From positions 79,128 through 143,127 of the forward strand of contig NGBS01000014.1 of assembly GCA_002245135.1 (NCBI GenBank): a stretch of 64,000 bases of DNA. Direction: 5' to 3'. Position numbers and translations under genes: made by a program. This DNA comes from Proteromonas lacertae (taxonomy: Eukaryota; Sar; Bigyra; Opalinata; Proteromonadidae). Under the pieces are notes generated by a model. It searched no databases, had not been told where the DNA came from, and saw only the letters and a list, made by a program, of their open reading frames with translations. Shown piece by piece: positions 13,984-27,006 of this stretch. How positions within the stretch are numbered: the first letter of the stretch is position 1; each line of letters begins with the position of its first letter.

Positions 13984-14937
13984 TTAAAACAATTCTATTT
14001 TTCTATTTTGATAATGTTTTAATGTTTCTTCATTTATATCATTTACATTCATATTCTTTATCAATATCTCTTCATATTGGTTGTATTTCCTTTCTAACAT
14101 ACGATTAATATCATTTTTATATTTCTCTTTACTCTCTTTATACTCTTCACTATTCATAACCATTAAAAACTCTAACAATCTATTTATTACATCATCAAAA
14201 TCTTTAGCTTTTCTTGTAGATGTTATAGAACTAATATGCTTTGTAAATAATATAGACGATGAAGATTTTTCTCCTAAACTTGTTATTTTTGCTTTTGGAT
14301 GTATTAACAAACACATAGTCACAAAATCTTCAAATTTACCATCTTCTTTAACAGCTTTTAATGTTTTATATAAATCAGCACGATATACTTTAGTCCAGCC
14401 AAGTGTAGTAAAACTTAAAATACCTTCTTTAGGAGGATATGATATGTTATCATCTTTATTATAATATTTATTAGCAATTGATTTTGAAGTTATTTTTTCT
14501 TTCAATATTGTTTCTGTTATTACAACTTCATTATCTTCAACTACAAAATCAAAATCTAATAATAGTACTGTTGCATAAGTATTTTGCATTTGAGATATAG
14601 ATGTAGATATGACTTTTGTGTTTGAATATAAATCATCAGAGTCTAATTGGAAGATATAATCCTTGTTATTCACATTGCTTTTAGGATCTTTGATATATGA
14701 CAATAATTCATTTCTTGCAAAAGCAATTCCTCTATTTTTACAGTTATTTAAAAACACAATTTTATCAGGATACTTAGTTTTATATTCCTCTATAATCTGT
14801 ATACTAGAGTCAGTTGAACCATCATTATAAACTACAACTTTTATGTCACAATAATCTTGAGATAATATTGAATCCAATGATTTAGCTATATACTGTGCAG
14901 AGTTATAAAATGGCATCAATATCCAAGCTGTAGCCAT
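13984..14937 (-). CDS. Family 2 (GT-A) glycosyltransferase
   Basis: A 317-aa protein from an ATG at 14937, apparently intronless. The N-terminus is typical of GT2 enzymes: ILMPFYNSAQYIAKSLDSIL, then VVVYNDGSTDSS (nucleotide-sugar binding), NRGIAFARNELL, and QLDSDDLY, a DxD-type metal-binding motif near residue 97. No signal peptide or membrane segment is seen, so a cytosolic enzyme is likely. Donor and acceptor sugars cannot be read from the sequence. Such single-domain GT2 proteins resemble bacterial enzymes and are often laterally transferred; the lack of introns beside intron-rich neighbours fits this, but that is inference. It is divergent from the phosphatase gene, with 252 bp of AT-rich sequence holding both promoters. 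Confidence 0.85.
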   Translation of the reverse strand: MATAWILMPFYNSAQYIAKSLDSILSQDYCDIKVVVYNDGSTDSSIQIIEEYKTKYPDKIVFLNNCKNRGIAFARNELLSYIKDPKSNVNNKDYIFQLDSDDLYSNTKVISTSISQMQNTYATVLLLDFDFVVEDNEVVITETILKEKITSKSIANKYYNKDDNISYPPKEGILSFTTLGWTKVYRADLYKTLKAVKEDGKFEDFVTMCLLIHPKAKITSLGEKSSSSILFTKHISSITSTRKAKDFDDVINRLLEFLMVMNSEEYKESKEKYKNDINRMLERKYNQYEEILIKNMNVNDINEETLKHYQNRKIELF

Positions 14938-15189
14938 CTCTTATAATAAAATAAACACAAATGAATAAAATAGAAACGGATAGATTTTTAGAATTATTAA
15001 ATTTTATAAAAAGAAAGGTTCTATAATCTATAGATAAGAATATAACATGAAAACATAAAATTGTATTTTTCTATAATACATCTATCAATAAAAATTAAAA
15101 AGATATTTTTGTGTCATTTTGACAGTCAATATCTGTAATTTTGTGTTTTGATTAGTTTTTTAAAAAACAATATAAAAACTTAATCTAGA

Positions 15190-16351
15190 ATGATCGACAA
15201 ATGGATAGAACAGCTAATGTCAGGCAAATTTTTAAGTAAAAAGAATCTGTGTTCGCTTTGCGAGATTGTATATTTCTATATAACGTAAAAGGTTAAAGAA
15301 TTGCTTATCGAAGAGTCAAATGTCCAACCAATAAATCCACCACTGGTTGTATAATTATGGAACCATTTTTTGCTTTAGATATGTGGAGATATTCACGGAC
15401 AGTTTTATGATCTTATGCAATTGCTTAGTGTGACGGGTCTTCCTCCTCACAATAAATTTCTTTTTCTGGTATATTATTTTTGTTGTTTATTTGAAATAGG
15501 GTGATTATGTGGATCGAGGATATAATGCAGTGGAGACCTTAGAGTTGCTGTTATGCTTTAAAGCTAAGTATATCACTTTTCATAATTAAATAATTTTCTA
15601 TATTAATTAGGTATCCAGATAAAATGTTGTTATTAAGAGGAAATCATGAATGTAGATCAATATGTAAAGTCTATGGCTTTTATCAAGAGTGTTATTTGAA
15701 ATATAATTCATCTTTACCATGGAAATGGTGTACTGATGTATTTGATTACTTACCTGTAGCTGCTGTATTAATATATTGAATATATTTAATGAATAGACAA
15801 TTAGTGATAGAATATTTTGTATTCATGGTGGTTTATCTCCTTCTATTAAAACACTTGATGAAGTATAATTTATATATTTTTGTATTTATAATGTAGTTGA
15901 GAGTTCTTGATAGAATAGAAGAAATACCACCAGAAGGCGCTTTAGCTGATTTACTCTGGTCAGATCCCGAAAATATTGAGACATGGGGAGTAAGTCCAAG
16001 AGGTGCAGGTTATTTATTTGGTTATAAAGTCACTCAACAGTTTAATAGATTAAATGGATTTGAACTGATTTGTAGAGCGCATCAATTGGTTCAAGAAGGA
16101 TTCTGCTATTCTTTTAGAGATCACACTGTGTTAACCATTTGGTCTGCTCCTAATTATTGTTATCGTTGTGGTAATTTGGCATCTGTATTAATATTAAATG
16201 AGAGAATGGAGAGAGAGTTTCATATATTCCGTGAAGTATATTCTAAATTATTTTATTGCTAATATTTATCTAATAGAATCCAGAAGGACAGTTTGTTCAT
16301 TCAAGAAGTAGTAGTTTTTATAATAATATTGAAAATCAAAATTTCGCGTAA
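15190..16351 (+). CDS. PPP-family Ser/Thr phosphatase catalytic subunit, PP6/PP4-like
   Basis: Eight exons give 308 aa: 15190-15267, 15292-15348, 15379-15468, 15500-15567, 15611-15764, 15797-15862, 15897-16235 and 16277-16351. The seven introns are 24-43 nt. All PPP signatures are present: [57 protein letters not shown] and [11 protein letters not shown]. The N-terminal [10 protein letters not shown] and the length best match PP6 (about 305 aa), which works with SAPS and ankyrin subunits; PP4 or PP2A is less likely. Intron 1 (15268-15291) ends AAAG rather than TAG and holds an in-frame stop, so it must be spliced. The C-terminus ends ENQNFA and lacks the YFL tail that is carboxymethylated in PP2A, PP4 and PP6. 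Confidence 0.92.
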
Positions 16352-16520
16352 TTATTAGTATTCGTGTCATTTAATAATTAATAATTTGATATTATATATA
16401 TACATATTTTTATAAATATTATGTTTTAAGTTGTTTTTTCTTTATTTTAATAAACTATGCTTGATTCTTGTTTGAGAATATTTTTTAAAATATCTTTAGA
16501 AATAAGATAATTACACACAA

Positions 16521-18715
16521 ATGACATATGTGTCTAGAATTATACCAAATGAAGGGTATATTGAAAGCATTTATTATTTGACGAAATAGGATATCTAGAA
16601 AACTAGTAGAAAATGGGTATGGAGACATGAAAGTGTTGGTTGAAGATCAAGAAATATTAGCAGTTAAATCATTATTTTGTGGATTTAATGTAATATTAAC
16701 CAAATTAGTAACAGATACAAAATTTAATGGCATTTTGGAATTATTCGAAGGTTGTACAGTTGAAAGTTTCTTAGCTCTTGAAGGATTTTATGGCTGTGGG
16801 AAAGTGGAAATAAACGAAGAAAATTGTGTTGATATTCTAAGTATCTGTGTATATTATGATGAAAAATTCCTTTTCAATGAATGCCAAAAGTATAATTATA
16901 ATATTATTGTTTATTTTATTTGTAATAGATTCATTGTAAAACACTATACAGATGAAATAATCTCTAGAATTCTAAATAGAATAGAGTTGTTTCATTATGA
17001 AATGATTAATGATATACATCAAATAACAAACAATTATTTACAGTTACATTCATTAGAATTGTTACAGAAAGATGTTATTACTAATTTAAGTATAGAAAGT
17101 CTGAAATATGTACTTCAATCCCAATGTATTTGTATAAGAAATGAAACAGAACTGTTTAAATCGCTCATTTATTATTACAAATTCAAAGTATATGAAAGTG
17201 AATTAAATGATAAAAATGAATTACAAAAGATTTTTGAATTTATTTCTTATCAGAATATAGATTTTGACAGTTTAGATGAAGATGAATATGAAGTTATAAA
17301 CTCAATTCCAATACTGTCAATTTTATTACAGAATTTCCATTTAAATCATATTGTTGTACCAATACCTGACAATATTAATAAAATCCTTTATCCAATTATA
17401 CTGAAATATTACATTAATAAAGATGAAAAACCATTAATCAATATAGATAGTATTAATTTATATATATTGTATTTTTTATTGAATAGATGAAGATATCAAT
17501 GTTATTAAAGGAAATGAAATAAGTGAATCAATAGACATTCTGTTAAATACAAATGATATCAAGATTATAATAATCACATTATTAATAATTATTGATGGAG
17601 AGATAGAATATAATCAACTAAATAATACATCATCAATAGTAAAGAAGAAAATATTCAGTAAATTATTATCTGAATATCATAATAATAACAATAATATTAA
17701 GTATTTCAAATATTCTATTCCAAAATGTCTTACACTCTTTGTAAATAATCAATTGTCTATTGACACTATCAATTTTGTGTGTGGAAGACAATTGTTGTAT
17801 AGTATCTTAAATCGATCTCAGTATATATCAGATATTAAATTACAGTTGATAATTAAATACCTAAAGCAGTATAAGTATAATGCCAAAAGCAATGAAGAAA
17901 GAGAAAGAATAGAAGAGGAAGATAAAGAATATTTTAATATTTTAGAGAATGTAGAAATCAAAAGAATATATATAAACTATTTGGCTACTTTTACTTATCC
18001 TTGTTATTTGTATCATTACTTTGTGAATGAAGAAATATCTATTAAACCTATTTGTGATGGAAACTGTTGTAGTTTTATTATTACTCCGAAATTGCCAAAT
18101 GGTTTAAAACTGAATGAGAAAACAGGTGAAATAAGTGGAAGAATTTCTCAACCAATTAGACAGAAATATACTGTAATATGTGAGAATATTACAAATAAAA
18201 TCACATTCAAAATAAAACTTGAAATATATGAAGATATAAAGTTTATAAAATGCTTAAAATCAAATAATGATAAATTAATAGAAAGATCTATCCAATCAAT
18301 AGGAAAAGAAGAAGAATATTATATATTGAATATAGTTATGGATGAATATATTTACCATATAAGATATAGAATAAGTGGAGTAAATAAAGAGAGTAGTATT
18401 CAGATAGGAGCAACAAATACAAATCATTTTCCTAAAGATAGTTATGAAGATAAGACGTCTTGTTGTTTTTCATTACATACAGGTCTATTTTATTTATATG
18501 GAGCAAATGGCACTCCAGTAAAATCACCAGGTGTGAACTATGTTGACAATTCTGTATATGAATGTATATTCAATATGAAAATGAAACAATTCATTTTGAA
18601 ATATGAAAATGGTGTTGAAGAAGTTTTGTGGGAAAAGATTCAAGGCCCATTATATCCATTTATACTATTAGAAAATGAAAGTAGTGTAGATATTGTTGGT
18701 TATTGGAAAGAATGA
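16521..18715 (+). CDS. BTB-like, Ig-like (He_PIG) and SPRY-like domain protein
   Basis: Three exons (16521-16555, 16590-17449, 17487-18715) give 707 aa. The start at 16521 is chosen because the 34-nt intron 16556-16589 keeps frame with the ATG at 16627, giving MTYVSRIIPNEGISRKLVEN at the start. Residues about 20-110 resemble a BTB/POZ fold (MKVLVEDQEILAVKSLFCGF ... VESFLALEGFYGCGKVEI), followed by a BACK-like helical part. Residues about 480-545 carry a putative-Ig signature (ITPKLPNGLKLNEKTGEISG). The last 160 residues resemble a SPRY/B30.2 fold (HTGLFYLYGANGTPVKSP ... VDIVGYWKE). BTB proteins often serve as Cullin-3 adaptors with the C-terminal domain binding substrate; that role is inferred. 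Domain calls are by eye. Confidence 0.72.
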
Positions 18716-18843
18716 ATAATTTATCTTCATTCATCTCACTTTCAAACCAATATATGTAAATATCCAATATAATCTTTCCTTCATATAACAGTAAGAAAAC
18801 AATTAACAAAACACAATTTTCAATTAGTTAATTACAAATAATT

Positions 18844-19796
18844 TTAAAATCTATTTGGTCTCTTACGTCCTGTATATTTTGTATCAGGTCTTACCTCCTT
18901 TCCTTGTTTTCTAGCTCTCTCTTTTTTAGCTAAAATCCATTCTCGACTCTTTTTGATAGGTTTATCACCTCTTTTCCTTTTATAATTTCTATTTCGTCTT
19001 TCATAGTCTATTTCATCTTTAAATATATTATTCATTCCTTTTCCTTCATTCTCATCATTCTCACCCTCTTCTTCTTCTTCAAGACCATCTTTCGCTTTTG
19101 GCATATCTTTTGCTGAACTTTCACCAGCAAATAGACAAAGATAGTATTTCTTTGCTTTTGAACTATGAGGATAATCGATCAACAAACCACCAGTAAAACC
19201 ACACTTAGTTGCACTACTAGTAATTAATTCGATTTGTTTTGGAGTCTCAGGATACAGTTGAAAGACTGCTCTATTAAAAATTATATAAAAATAATTCATA
19301 CATACTTTGCTCCTACTTTCATACAACTATAGAGAGATTGAAAAAATGTGGTTAATCTTTTACTTGCAACTTCACTTTTTTTATTTGAATAGCATAACCA
19401 TTGTAATGCTGATATGCTGATTACTCCATCAAAAACACCACTTCTGAAAGGCATTCCATCACCCATATCTCGCGTTATTAAGTCTCCTAATAGATCACTT
19501 TCACTAGCTATATTCAACATGTCCTGACTAATATCACAACCTATCCACATATGACCTGCTGCCTCTATACAACTTCCACTTAAACCACTTCCACAGCCAA
19601 CATCTAATATCAAACATCCACTATCTTCTGGTAATCCAAGTATTTCTAATGCTCTTTCTGATAGTTTTGTCTGAATTTCTATTATTCTACTATTTTGAGT
19701 ATATTTTTTAGCTTCAGTAGAATTATAATAGTACTAACAATATATTTTTGAATATATAAATACTTCAGGAGGCGATTCATACTCAGGACGACTCAT
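18844..19796 (-). CDS. BUD23: 18S rRNA (guanine-N7) methyltransferase, Bud23/WBSCR22 family
   Basis: Three exons (19796-19764, 19733-19306, 19270-18844) give 295 aa, near the human 281. Introns are 30 and 35 nt. The N-terminus MSRPEYESPPEYYYNSTEA matches the family start. The SAM-binding motif is LILDVGCGSGLSG, then GCDISQDML, GDMGDGMPF, DGVISISALQWLC, FQLYPETPKQIELI and LIDYPHSSKAKKYYLCLFAG. The C-terminus has the basic tail WILAKKERARKQGKEVRPD and TKYTGRKRPNRF used for ribosome binding. Bud23 with Trm112 methylates a conserved guanine in 18S rRNA during 40S assembly in the nucleus. The acidic insert before the tail (LEEEEEGENDENEG) is longer than usual. It is convergent with the BTB gene. 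Confidence 0.95.
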
Positions 19797-19911
19797 TTTA
19801 ATTAATGTAAGTTTGATGATTGGTTTGCCATTCTCAAAACGGATTAATTTTCAATATTTAAATATAAACAAATAGGAATATAAAATATAAACAATTTTTA
19901 TTGTTTTATAA

Positions 19912-22900
19912 TTATTGAATATTATGGAATTGTTTTGAAAGTTTTTTCTTTTCCTCTTCTGTTATTCCATCTAATTCAATTTCTCCAATTGTTGAGAATG
20001 CTTCTAAAAAAGATATTAATTCTATTTTATCAATATTCTCTTTCACTGATATTGCTAACTGATATAAAACATCAAACACTTCTTTATTTTCTTTCATTAA
20101 TCGTAATTCTCTTTCATTTAATTCATTTCCTGATATATTCATATTTTCTAATGGTTTATAATCTTTTAATCTTTCTATTAATGTTGTTAATCCTTTTTCA
20201 CTCATTCCAATATCTATTTAATGTATAGATTATATTCATAAATTAATACATGAGAGATTTAATGATGAATATCTATCAACAAATTTATCTAAATATTTGC
20301 ATATTATTTCAATTCCTTCATCTCCAATTCGATTTTTGAATATTGAGATATATTCTACATCTCTGGGTAAGGAATCTGTCAATTCTTTTAATCCTTTTGA
20401 AGTAATTCTATTATCGGATAAGTAAAGATAATTATAATTAATCTGCTTAAGTAACGAAACATGAGAATCTTTCACATTTAAACCTATTTCATTATAAAGA
20501 GTCTATACAAGAAAAATCATATCTTCTAAAACTATTACGTTTCTTTTTAATACAATAATCCAAATAATATTCCAATTCTTCATTATCCCATGATGAACAT
20601 TTCATTTCAATAAATGGATTAATTACTCCTTTTTCTAATGATTTTGAACATATTAATTCTAATCTGATATCATTTCCATTTAGAGTTATTTGCTTACAAT
20701 ATCTTACTTTATCTATTTCACCTACTAATAACATACTGCTTTCATCATTTATTAAGATATTGTCTAGTGAAATTTCGCCACAATAAAAGTTTAACATATT
20801 TAATCTACTTTCTAATAGTTTAATCCCATCATTACCAATTGGATTATCTATTTAATCAAATAATAAATTAAAATGATAATATTATATATATACCATGAAT
20901 AAAAAACTTTTCGATATTGTCGTTCTCTTTCATATAATACATTAAACGTTCTACTCCATGTGAATCTATGTGATTATCACTTATATCAAGCTTAACTTTT
21001 TCATTAATACTCTTTACACCATGTAATAAATGTTTTAATCCAACTGAAGATAATCCCATTTCTATAATATACAATAAAATAATAATATCTATACTAGAAC
21101 AATTAATTCTTTTATATTTAAATTTTTCTATTAATAAATTCAAATATGGAAAAAATATTTTCATTCCTTCATCTCCTATTTGATTTCCATATATTTGAAT
21201 TTCTTCAAGATTTGAAAATGAAGGTAAATTGTCAATCAATATTTTCATACTTTTAGATGATAGTTTATTATCTAAATAATTGAAAAATATCAGATTATAC
21301 TATCCAAATACAACTTTTTTATTTTTCCTAATTCATTTGATCTTAATGAAATGAATGATTTGAATAAATCATCATCAATTCCAGAATTACTTAAAATTAA
21401 TGTATTGTTATATGTAATGTACTTGATTAACTCTGAAATATCTTTGTCAATCAGTAATTCTTTACTTCCATTAAAATCAAAGTTGATTTTTGAGATAAGA
21501 AAATTGGAAAATAATGCTTTTAATCCTCTTGAATGAATGTGAATATTAGAATTTATTTTTATTTTCTTAAGATTTGGATATTTATATAATTCTTCTGATA
21601 ATAATATCATAGATTCATCATTTAAATCCATTCCAGAAAGATTCAATTCATTCTTATTGTTTATCAACAGGTGTAAATATGGAAGTAATAATTTGAAGCC
21701 TTTCACACCAATAGGATTATCTAATTCATAATAGAATAATAGAATAAATAGAAAATAAATACATTCTATTTTTATATATCTCAACTTCATGAATGGAATT
21801 GATTTAACTAATTGTTCAATGAAATGAAAAGTCATGCATAAACATGATAAATCCAATTCTTGCAGATCAGACAATTGAGAAAAATTCGATGAGAATAATG
21901 ATTGATATTGGATTGGAATAACTAAATCTAAAAAATAAAAATGATAAGAATTATACTAAATCTGAGTTTTGTTGGATTAATTAGTTTCATTATTCTAAAA
22001 AAATATTTCATCCCTTCTTCACATAAACAAATACAATATGAATTGATCTCGATTATTTCTTTGTTATTTATTTCAGTTTCAACATTTATTATCATTTTAT
22101 CTAGAAAACATTCTCTATCTTCTTTACATTGATGATGAATATGAAACTTTATTGCATATGGTATTATTTGATCCTTTCTATATATTTTCATCATTGTTAG
22201 AAATGCTAATATTCTTTCATTTGGTTTATTTTTGTAGGATTCTATTAAATTATCTCTAATCTCTTCCCATTTATCATTCAAAATATAATACTCTGCTATA
22301 ATATCAAATGGTGATATTTCTGTTAGATAATCATTATAATATAAAACTTCTTTTCTTTCTCTTATAATCATCATATTATCATCTCTAAGTATTTCATTAA
22401 ATTTCACCATTTCTTTTTTCAACTCTTTTAAAGTCAATCTATCTTCATTTTTCACTTTTAACATTCTTTCCATCATCTCTTTCATCATTTCATCATACTC
22501 TACATCATAACTGTATTTACATCTTAGAATATTTTTCATTGTTTTATTCATATTATCATCTTCATTAAATGGTAATTTCTTAAACATCATTTCATATAAT
22601 ATACAACCAATTGACCAAATAACACTTCTCTCATTACATTCAAAATTACCCAATTCCTCTGGGCTTTTGAAGCAAATGTCATGAACTCTCATATTTTTAT
22701 TTTTTCTCAATAAATCCAAGTATAAATCACATAACTTCACATTTCCATCTTCTTCATATATTATGTTACTACTCTTTATATTGCTTGCTACTATATCATA
22801 TTCATTCAATATCATTAATTTATCACATAATGAACATATTATATCACAAATATCACTATTTGACAAGGTTTTACTTTTAATAATCTCTTCTAAATCTCTT

Positions 22901-23252
22901 AAGTAATATTCTCTCTCTAATATTTGAAAATCAGTATAGTCATTAAATTGAAAACTTTTAAAAGAATAGATGAAGGATGTACAACAGTCTGACAGAAATG
23001 AGTTTGTCTCATAGAATTGTAATATATCCTTCTCATTTAGTTCTGTAATATTCAACACTTTAAGAATATTAATATCATCAGGATGTTGTACAAACAAATC
23101 TACTTCATAAATACCTTTCTTTGTTATATCTTTTACCTATAAAAATAAAATAATGAAAATACTTGTGATTTAGATGATAATATTGGTAATATAACATCAT
23201 CTACAAAAGAATTTAAGAAAATCATTTGTTTCAAAATATTGAGTCGTTTCAT
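19912..23252 (-). CDS. Pseudokinase fused to leucine-rich repeats
   Basis: Nine exons (23252-23163, 23136-21957, 21927-21763, 21720-21301, 21271-21095, 21061-20894, 20847-20509, 20483-20250, 20213-19912) give 1024 aa; introns are 25-46 nt. Residues about 60-290 form a kinase C-lobe: VKLCDLYLDL, a CFKSPEELGNFECNERSVIW activation/APE region, and IGCILYEMMFKKLPF. The catalytic HRDxKxxN is ASNIKSSN (about residue 146) and DFG is DLY, and no glycine loop is visible, so catalysis is unlikely. From about residue 424 to the end there are degenerate LRRs (LQELDLSC, NPIGVKGFKLL, LEEIQIYGNQIGDEGMKI). Frames continue cleanly across every intron, so this is one protein, not separate genes. Function is unknown; a scaffold or sensor is a guess. 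Confidence 0.8.
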
Positions 23253-23375
23253 TACTTCAGTTATTCCTTTTTAAGCTATTATTATGATACATATGAAATG
23301 AATTTATTACTATTTTCCTTTATTTTAGAATTACAAACAATTTAATAAAATTATTAACCATTTAACTATATCAAA

Positions 23376-26300
23376 TCAATTACTTTTATGAAGTTGTTGT
23401 TTCTTTAACTTCTAATTATATATTATATTATATATGTATATATATACTTCCACAAATTTATTAACATCTTCACAACCAATATCATCAATTATTCTTCTTA
23501 TTTGACTTTCTTTTAATTTACTTAAATCAAATCCAAATTCTTCTTCTTCTACATCATCATTGAGTATATGCTGCTTCTTTCTAAATAATAATACAAAATA
23601 TATTTCATAATTAAATACATCACATTCTCCACACAATACCATATTAATTCTTCTTTATTCATTTTTTCAGAAATTTCAATTTGCCAATCATTTAATAACA
23701 ATCTAATTCCATCAAAATCTAATATACTACATAAAGTATATATTCTTCTTTTTTCTTCAGATAATGTTTTTATTTTTTCTTTTCTCTTTCTGTCTTTTTC
23801 CTCTCTTTCCTCTTTTGACTTTTTACTATCAAGTATAGATTGCATTAAATCACTCTTTTTGTCTTTTAGTTTTTGATATTCATAATAACTAAGCCAATTC
23901 CAATATACAGACCAACTCAATTGTTCTTTGTCTTTGATTTTCTCAAATAAAGATTTCAATATATCATCTTCATTCTCATTTAATGAATTTATATATGATT
24001 TTACCAATTCTGTACCTGCTTCTCTATCAATATATTCATTATTATCTTTGTCTTTTTCCTCAAATCTTATTCTATGACATCGAAATAACAGTAAAAATAT
24101 ATCTATATATTATACCTTGCTTCAATCTCTAAATAATCTATTCTTTCAATAAGTTGCTTATTCTTTTCATTTCCTATTCCTAAAAAAGATTCATATATTC
24201 TATTAGTAATATTAAAATTCTTATATATCAATCCACTTACTATTAAAACAATAAAAGCTGTTGTTGAATATTTAAAATAATGCAAAATAAAACACAATAA
24301 TAACGAAAATAGAACAGTAATTGTAGTAGTAGACATTCTTTCTATCATTTTTTGCCAGTATACTTCCCACAACAACTCTTTATCTACTTTGGTTAATCTA
24401 CTATTTTCTGTTTTCTTTTTCTTTATTAAGCTAGAATAAAACATAACTATAATGGTAAAAAATACAAATAATCCAAACATTCTTTTCCCACATCAACAAT
24501 TAATGAAATAAAAGCAATATATAATCCAGACAATATTCCATTATTTACAGGACATACATATGGCTTTGCTAAGCCGACTTTAATTCCACTATATTTCAGA
24601 ATTTCTAATGCAGTTTCACTTATATGACTATATGTATCTTTCAACATTTGATCATCTAATAATCTATATTTTCTTAATGCACTATCTTTTATTCTGGAAG
24701 CTTCTCTAAATATTTTAATAACATTAGATATACTCATCTGACATTAATGTAAATGGTTTATTATTTTTGAGACTATTCGATAAATCGTTGAATGAACTTA
24801 ACTGCGAATAGCTACTTGTAAATATACACTCTTCATTATTTCCATTTTCATTATTATCAACAATAACACTTATTCTCAATCTGTTTATATATCCTCTTGT
24901 CATTTTTTTTATTTCTTCACTTATTTTTTTCTTTTCACAGTATAAATAATATTGATTATTTATTATCATTAATAAACTAATAACAACTCCTACTACAACA
25001 ATGGCAATAATATATAGAATACTCTAATTGCAAATTAACAAATAGTTTATATATATTATACACCTAATCCATTTAAAATGGATAATATAATTGTCATTAT
25101 TTTTCTTATAATTCTTAAAAGGAAATAAGGTGATATAGCAGCTGTGTCATTATTACTAGTAGTAGCAGATGATAAAACTAGAATAATTTAGACTATATGT
25201 ATATATATATATATACAAAATGAATAAACAAATATATTAATTACATCAGTACAAATACTTGCTATATGTAAAATGTTATTCACTTGATTTTCATTATTTG
25301 TTTCTTTTCCATAAAGAGTTACTAAAAATTTCCTTCGGCTATCTTCTTTTTCTAATATAATCCTTGATTGTTCTAACAATTCTTGTGATTCATTTTCATT
25401 ACATATAGACTTTTCTTTATTATTATATGCTGGTTTAATATGTCCAGCAGAACAGTTTATTGGCAATCCCATTCTTGTATAAAAGTCCATATTCTTATTG
25501 ATCTAAAATAAACATTATATATGATAAATATACTTCAATTCTTGTAATAAATTCAGCGATATTATGAAAATAATTAACCATATAATGACTGCTCATATCT
25601 TTAGATATTACCTCGTATTGTAATGTTGATATAATTCTCTTTACATATTTTTCTTCCTTAAGTACTACATAATCATTATTAATATCTGAATTATTACACT
25701 AATTAAAAGCATAACCATATATATATATATAATACAAAATAATATCTTCCAATTGGCAGATAAGTTGCTATTCTATACTCTTCATATTTATGATATATAA
25801 TAATATAAAAAGCATATGGTATGATTAGTAAAGATCCATATACTATAAATTTTATAACTACTTCAAGATTTGAAGTAGGTAAAATTGAAAGGATGCATCT
25901 AAACAATATAAAATATAATTGGATATACAATATCCATGTTAAAAAATTTCCCAATATATCAACTAATATATAGTATGATAAAAACATATATTTATACAAA
26001 ATGAATACTTATTGGATGATGCTGGTACAGAATCACCTTCATTAACGAAGTTAAAAAAACGACTGTTATATTGCTTTTCTTTACAGCTATCTAATACTCC
26101 TCTAGATATACAGAGAGGAGCGCCAAATGTTATGCAATTAACTTCTACTTCATTTTCATTATAATAATCACTAAACAAAACAGTTAATGTTGCTAATGTA
26201 GCAGCAGCTCCACCTAAAGAATGACCACAAAATATTAGTCTTTTATGTTTTGATTTTGCTAATTCAAATATTGGTATGATATCCACTTCTTTGCTTCTTT

Positions 26301-26933
26301 TATAAAAACCACTATGAACAAAACCTCCAAATTTCTTTTCTGAAAATACATTCACATCTGTTATTACATCCCTCTTATCTTCAGTACCTCTATAACATAC
26401 AAATACAGATGTTCCACTTTCTACAATTGTAGCTTTTGCTTCTGGAATATATTTATAGTATTCTAATTTGGCAAAAGTTTCAATCCATTTTTTTGTATCT
26501 TCCTCTGTTGTAGCATATGCTAAATATAATGCAGAAAATAACTCACCTTTAAATATGTTTCTAAAGAATATTTTCTCTGTACAATTTTGATATCCAAAAT
26601 AATTGGGATTCTTCTCTATTGAAATTTTATCTAACATAAAATAGATAAATAACAAATTGGAAAGATTTTTCTTTCATACATATTTCTTCTTCATTAACAG
26701 GAGGAGTTTGTTCTTCATTTGTTTTATTCCATGTAAACATGTATATTATCCACCCATATGCAAACTTTATCCACATAATTAACCTTTTAACTGAAATACT
26801 ATCTCTTAAACCTAAATCACAAATTAAAAATAGTAACAGAAATACATTTCCAATATGTGCTCACTTTCCCCCCTAAGACTTGAAGTTGTGATTGTTTATC
26901 TGGGTTGTTCATCATATCTGTAGCAACATTCAT
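23376..26933 (-). CDS. Membrane-anchored class 3 lipase
   Basis: Thirteen exons give 1038 aa: 26933-26846, 26811-26680, 26630-25998, 25962-25736, 25698-25534, 25502-25217, 25177-25062, 25023-24734, 24705-24479, 24446-24116, 24071-23619, 23580-23448 and 23411-23376. Residues about 90-270 form a lipase-3 domain: VFVCYRGTEDKRDV, then LIFCGHSLGGAAATLATL with the nucleophile Ser near residue 212, then FGAPLCISRGVLDS and FVNEGDSVPAS with the Asp region. Hydrophobic segments follow (ILGNFLTWILYIQLYFILF, GSLLIIPYAFYIIIY, SILYIIAIVVVGVVISLL, VLFSLLLCFILHYF). The last 250 residues are charged and unrecognised. Substrate is probably a membrane acylglycerol or phospholipid. The intron at 24478-24447 starts GTTTGG and is the least certain junction. 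Confidence 0.78.
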
Positions 26934-27006
26934 TTTTAATTGTTTCAAAAATAGATGAGTTTCACAATTCAAAATTTAAAAAGAAATATTTCGCTTCTCT
27001 AATAAG

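Noticed and set aside
19912-23252. Separate kinase gene plus several small LRR genes
   Set aside because: Every gap between them is a GTAT..TAG segment of 25-46 nt that restores one continuous frame.
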